From the NCBI GenBank assembly GCA_001695595.3, contig MBPM02000115.1, positions 1 through 64,000 of the forward strand: 64,000 bases of DNA, in the 5' to 3' direction. Each line of letters begins with the position of its first letter. Positions within the stretch are counted from its first letter, which is position 1. The translations under genes and the position numbers were made by a program. Positions 62,413 to 64,000 of the stretch are shown in pieces. The notes below the pieces were generated by a model. The model was not told the origin of the DNA. It did not search any database and saw only the letters and a program-made list of their open reading frames with translations. The stretch is from Plasmopara viticola. Its lineage: Eukaryota; Oomycota; Peronosporomycetes; Peronosporales; Peronosporaceae.

Positions 62413-64000
62413 ATGGCGGCTCCCGCGACCGGCCTGGAGGCCCGCGACATGGCATTGGCTAAAAACACACCGGAACAGCTCGCTGAGCACCAGCGCGTGA
62501 CGCAAGGGAAGGTGCGCACGCGGTTTCCACCCGAGCCAAATGGATACCTGCACGTGGGCCACGCCAAGTCGATGCACATGAACTTTTTTGAGGCCTTTGA
62601 AAAGTTGGGCGTTCCTTTGGACAAGCGAGAGACATACTTTCGATACGATGACACGAATCCAGAGGCCGAAAGCAACGAATACATTGATGCCATAGCCAAT
62701 AACGTACATTGGCTGGGGTACACTCCCGCGAAGGTTACGTATAGTAGTCAGTATTTCGAAGAGCTATACGAACTAGCACTTAAACTTATCCGGAAGGGAA
62801 AGGCGTACGTATGCCATCAGAGTAAACCCGAGATTGAGGCGTCCCGTATCGTGTTGCAGCAATTCCATGCTACCCCTGGAGCCAAAGACGAGAAGGATAC
62901 CCCAGATACCGCCAAATCTCCGTTTCGCTCCCGCTCAATTGCTGAAAATCTGGCCGAATTTGAAAAGATGCGCCTTGGTCTGTATGCCGAGGGAGAAGCT
63001 TGTCTACGTATGAAGATGGATCTCGGGAGCCCGAACCCGAATATGTGGGACCATGTGGCATACCGGATCAAGTACGTGCCACATCCGCACATTGGCAACA
63101 AGTGGTGCATTTATCCCACGTACGATTACACCCACTGTATCGTGGACGCTTTGGAACATATCGATTACTCGATTTGTACCCTTGAATTTGAGACGCGTCG
63201 TGAGTCGTACTATTGGCTGTTGAATGAACTGGAGTTGTTCAAGCCCAATGTGTACGAATTTGCTCGTTTGTCCATGACGTACACGGTACTTAGTAAACGA
63301 AAACTCTTGAAACTTGTGACGTCTAAAATTGTACGTGGGTGGGATGATCCTCGCATGGGTACACTAAATGGGCTTCGTCGTCGTGGCTTTACACCGGAAA
63401 TCATCAAACAATTTTGTAAAGACATTGGGGTGACGCGTGTTCAGTCTACTATTCAGATCGAACGACTGTACTCAGTGGCACGCAGTATCCTTGGCGATTC
63501 TTCAAAGCGTGTGATGGCCGTCCTTGACCCGGTTGAAGTCGTTATTGAAAACTTTGATGAAGCACCAGACAAGAGCGCGCTAGTGTTGCGTGTACCCGAC
63601 TATCCACAGGATGTGGACCGTGACGATGGTATTGCGTACCACCACGTGGAGCTCACGCGAACTTTGTACCTTGATCGCAGTGACGTGCGTACTGAAGACT
63701 CGACCGACTTTTATGGCGTCGCAGTAAACAAGCAAGTCCGCCTCAAGTACGCTTTCCCGTTTACATGCACAAGTCTGGAGATGGACGGTAGTGGCCATGT
63801 GACAAAAATATTGGGACAAATGGACTGGACGCATTCATCCAAGCCAAAAGGTGTACTCTCTTGGGTACCAATAAATAGTCCGAACATTGAGGTGCGCGTG
63901 TACTCGCATCTTTTTACAGTGCCAGAGCTACCGAGCGATGTTAAGGACTGGGAGTCGTTTGTAGATGCTAAACATTCGGAGCGTGTGTACGCTTCTGCCC
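62413..64000 (+). CDS. Glutaminyl-tRNA synthetase (class I), 3' end outside the window
   Basis: An uninterrupted frame of 529 codons that runs off the window edge with no intron seen. The enzyme charges tRNA-Gln with glutamine using ATP. The catalytic Rossmann fold starts with RFPPEPNGYLHVGHAK (residues 37-52; HVGH at 47-50 is the HIGH motif). FRYDDTNP follows at 76-83, the glutamine-enzyme block NKWCIYPTYDYTHCIVDALE at 229-248, and LSKRKL at 293-298 is the KMSKS-type motif, with GWDDPRM at 309-315. From about residue 365 (RVMAVLDPVEVVIENF) the anticodon-binding beta-barrels begin. LSKRKL and the preceding YEFARLSMTYT indicate glutaminyl rather than glutamyl enzyme. Only 36 residues precede the catalytic core, so the long N-terminal domain of animal and yeast enzymes is absent, as in bacterial GlnRS. 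Met1 has a weak start context; Met13 (62,449) has a better one. Confidence 0.93.
   Translation, partial: MAAPATGLEARDMALAKNTPEQLAEHQRVTQGKVRTRFPPEPNGYLHVGHAKSMHMNFFEAFEKLGVPLDKRETYFRYDDTNPEAESNEYIDAIANNVHWLGYTPAKVTYSSQYFEELYELALKLIRKGKAYVCHQSKPEIEASRIVLQQFHATPGAKDEKDTPDTAKSPFRSRSIAENLAEFEKMRLGLYAEGEACLRMKMDLGSPNPNMWDHVAYRIKYVPHPHIGNKWCIYPTYDYTHCIVDALEHIDYSICTLEFETRRESYYWLLNELELFKPNVYEFARLSMTYTVLSKRKLLKLVTSKIVRGWDDPRMGTLNGLRRRGFTPEIIKQFCKDIGVTRVQSTIQIERLYSVARSILGDSSKRVMAVLDPVEVVIENFDEAPDKSALVLRVPDYPQDVDRDDGIAYHHVELTRTLYLDRSDVRTEDSTDFYGVAVNKQVRLKYAFPFTCTSLEMDGSGHVTKILGQMDWTHSSKPKGVLSWVPINSPNIEVRVYSHLFTVPELPSDVKDWESFVDAKHSERVYASA

Noticed and set aside
62311..63834. Minus-strand and alternate-frame open frames over the right-hand genes
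   Set aside because: They overlap the strongly conserved glutaminyl-tRNA synthetase and snRNP protein frames and resemble no family.

Overview
The window looks like a nuclear contig from an oomycete-like eukaryote (Phytophthora or downy-mildew type). The evidence is a compact gene-dense right end with one 64-nt GT-AG intron, a TCATTCC initiator-like element just upstream of a start codon, and Ty1/copia remnants. The lineage call is an inference; the gene identities are firmer.

Layout. (1) 1-325: fragment of a Ty1/copia polyprotein (region after the protease active site) on the minus strand, running off the left edge. (2) 326 to about 57,235: one head-to-tail satellite array, all in one orientation, with a 100-bp monomer (45% GC) and about 570 copies, filling almost 90% of the window. 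It is zoned: an indel-rich left zone (326-12,000), a transitional zone with higher-order structure (12,000-20,470), a nearly perfect core (20,470-47,850), a right transitional zone (47,850-52,800), a diverged zone with a 14-monomer duplication (52,800-55,200), and increasingly decayed monomers to 57,235. (3) About 57,265-60,100: dead Ty1/copia sequence on the plus strand, first reverse transcriptase then RNase H, then after about 370 bp a gag, possible zinc-knuckle and protease remnant, as in a tandem pair sharing one LTR. (4) 60,100-61,400: unassigned spacer. (5) Two real genes on the plus strand: a two-RRM U1A/U2B''-type spliceosomal protein (61,446-62,214, one intron) and, 198 bp on, glutaminyl-tRNA synthetase (62,413 to beyond the window end).

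No protein-coding role is supported for the array. Its many short antisense open frames are by-products of tandem repetition: a 100-bp monomer shifts frame at every copy, and a frame spans neighbouring monomers only where one has lost or gained a base. The main question is what the array does. It is flanked on both sides by copia remnants pointing away from it, and it shows the homogenised-core, decayed-edge structure typical of centromeric or heterochromatic satellites. The two genes are housekeeping genes of splicing and translation and have no evident functional link with the array.
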